42,187 nucleotides of DNA, from positions 1 through 42,187 of the forward strand of contig JAZAGZ010000006.1 in assembly GCA_036231525.1 (NCBI GenBank), written 5' to 3'. Position 1 is the first letter of the stretch, and every line of letters begins with the position of its first letter. This DNA is from UBA6522 sp036231525. Its GTDB lineage: Bacteria; Pseudomonadota; Gammaproteobacteria; Steroidobacterales; Rariloculaceae. Below the pieces are notes generated by a model. That model was not told where the DNA came from. It ran no database searches and saw nothing but the letters and a program-made list of their open reading frames with translations. This document shows positions 41,263 to 42,187 of the stretch, one piece after another. The position numbers and the translations under genes are program-made.

Positions 41263-42180
41263 TTACCTGACCCCATTCGCATCCGCCTCACCATCACCAC
41301 GACGCAAACTTCGAGTCAACTCGTCAACGGACACTTGCACAACGCTATCACCCGTCACAGCTGAGCGGGTCATTCCCCAGGCTTGACCAAATATCAATTC
41401 CACACTAATCGAAAGCGTTCCTCTACTCCGGTAGGCTTCCAGCCTCTCGCAGAAAGCGCGCCAACGGCGAGGACCAGTGAGCTGAGCCCGTCTTCCAAAG
41501 GCTACATTCGTAGCTCCGCATGCCCTTAGGTCAGACACGAGCTGCTCAAATTTTCCATAATCCACCTGCAGGCGATCTATATCCATTACGGGCTCTATTA
41601 AACCTGCTCTGGCCGCCAAATCACCTAGGTCATGCATATCAACGAAACCGTGAACATGCACCTTCTCGTCCACGGCGGCCCAAGCCTTGCGCACCTCTTG
41701 TAGAGTATCCGGTCCGACGGTTGTAAAGAGAGCTAGACCACCATCGGAAAGAACTCTCGAGACTTCACCAAGCACAGCCTGGGGATCGCACCAAGGTAGT
41801 AGGAGGTTTGCAAAAACCAAATCAATACTATTTTCTAGGAACGGAAGTTGCTCTGCGTTACCTATCACAGTGTGCGTTAAATTAAGATCTACGCAGCGTT
41901 TTTGCGTTTGTGCAGCCATTGGATGTGATAATTCGGCCGCTATGATCTGTGCTTCTGGATAGAGTGCTGCAAGTTCAGTAGTACCCTTACCAGTTGCCGA
42001 GCCAAGATCGAGTACACACCGGGGAGCTAACCTGAAAAATTTTAACCTCTCCAACATCCGGTCCCGCGCCTCCGTGTGCACGGTATCCGAATCATCAAAG
42101 GTGGTGCTAGCTTTTGCTAGGCGTTTTAGTGCAGCACACCTCTCTGGAAAACCAATTCTTAGGGCTGGATTGTTAGTCAT
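41263..42180 (-). CDS. bioC: Malonyl-[acyl-carrier protein] O-methyltransferase (BioC-like)
   Basis: 305 residues. SAM-dependent methyltransferase: motif I VLDLGSATGKGT, later GNAEQLPFLENSIDLVFANLLLPWCD and VLSDGGLALFTTVGPDTLQEVRKAWAAVDE. The last two closely follow BioC, as does SISVELIFGQAWG near the C-terminus. BioC methylates malonyl-ACP to start biotin synthesis. The ATG at 42180 is only 7 bases from the window end, so an upstream start cannot be excluded, nor can the neighbouring bio gene be seen. An Ndufaf5-type methyltransferase is the main alternative. Confidence 0.78.
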   Translation of the reverse strand: MTNNPALRIGFPERCAALKRLAKASTTFDDSDTVHTEARDRMLERLKFFRLAPRCVLDLGSATGKGTTELAALYPEAQIIAAELSHPMAAQTQKRCVDLNLTHTVIGNAEQLPFLENSIDLVFANLLLPWCDPQAVLGEVSRVLSDGGLALFTTVGPDTLQEVRKAWAAVDEKVHVHGFVDMHDLGDLAARAGLIEPVMDIDRLQVDYGKFEQLVSDLRACGATNVAFGRRAQLTGPRRWRAFCERLEAYRSRGTLSISVELIFGQAWGMTRSAVTGDSVVQVSVDELTRSLRRGDGEADANGVR

Positions 42181-42187
42181 GGATTGG

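Noticed and set aside
1..42187. CRISPR arrays, insertion sequences, phage genes, tRNA and rRNA
   Set aside because: Looked for repeated spacers, transposase motifs, terminal repeats and tRNA T-arm sequences; none seen.

Overview
The window reads as ordinary chromosome of a free-living, aerobic, probably marine or aquatic gammaproteobacterium. The evidence is gene content and order: polA followed by a candidate small RNA and then engB and dsbA, LptM (YifL) lipoprotein, YadG/YadH ABC exporter, YbdL-type aminotransferase, dtd-tatABC, TrkA/TrkH, UvrD, BioC. I cannot name a genus. I see no insertion sequence, prophage, CRISPR array, rRNA or tRNA.

Layout. 1-3993: the end of a DUF4399 gene, the yadG-yadH exporter, a TANGO2/NRDE protein and an alpha/beta-hydrolase esterase. 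4060-12229: an AT-rich palindrome, argR, and a tightly packed arginine operon argG - P-loop gene - argC - argD - argF' - argB - argH. This is the most unusual part. The order and the ArgG and ArgF' types resemble, from memory, the Bacteroidetes N-succinyl / Xanthomonas N-acetyl route. However, no N-acylglutamate synthase and no N-acylcitrulline deacylase is present, and a DUF1611-like P-loop protein sits between argG and argC. 12257-15160: lptM and polA. 15187-17142: a secreted DUF6152 protein and an internally duplicated secreted protein. 17143-17473: a candidate small RNA at the Spot 42/ErsA position. 17474-18988: engB and dsbA, divergent.

19065-25752, minus strand: dtd, tatA, tatB, tatC, a POT peptide/H+ symporter, an OPT oligopeptide transporter and a YbdL-type aminotransferase, together suggesting protein export plus peptide and amino-acid recycling. 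25753-26116: a non-coding leader with mutually exclusive pairings ending in an intrinsic terminator. 26117-31887: a terminal-oxidase operon, namely azurin, subunit II fused to two cytochrome c domains, subunit I, two different subunit III proteins, subunit IV and a small membrane protein. 31913-42180, minus strand: bioC, ctaA, ctaB, uvrD, trkA, trkH, a small TPR protein and a TRAP permease pair without its binding protein. CtaA and CtaB make the heme A that an aa3-type oxidase like the one encoded here would need.

The best candidates for something new are the arginine operon with its embedded P-loop protein and non-standard carbamoyltransferase pocket, the polA-engB small RNA with anti-Shine-Dalgarno loops, and the attenuator-like leader before the azurin-oxidase operon. 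All family assignments are by recognition of motifs and remembered homologues; no database was searched.
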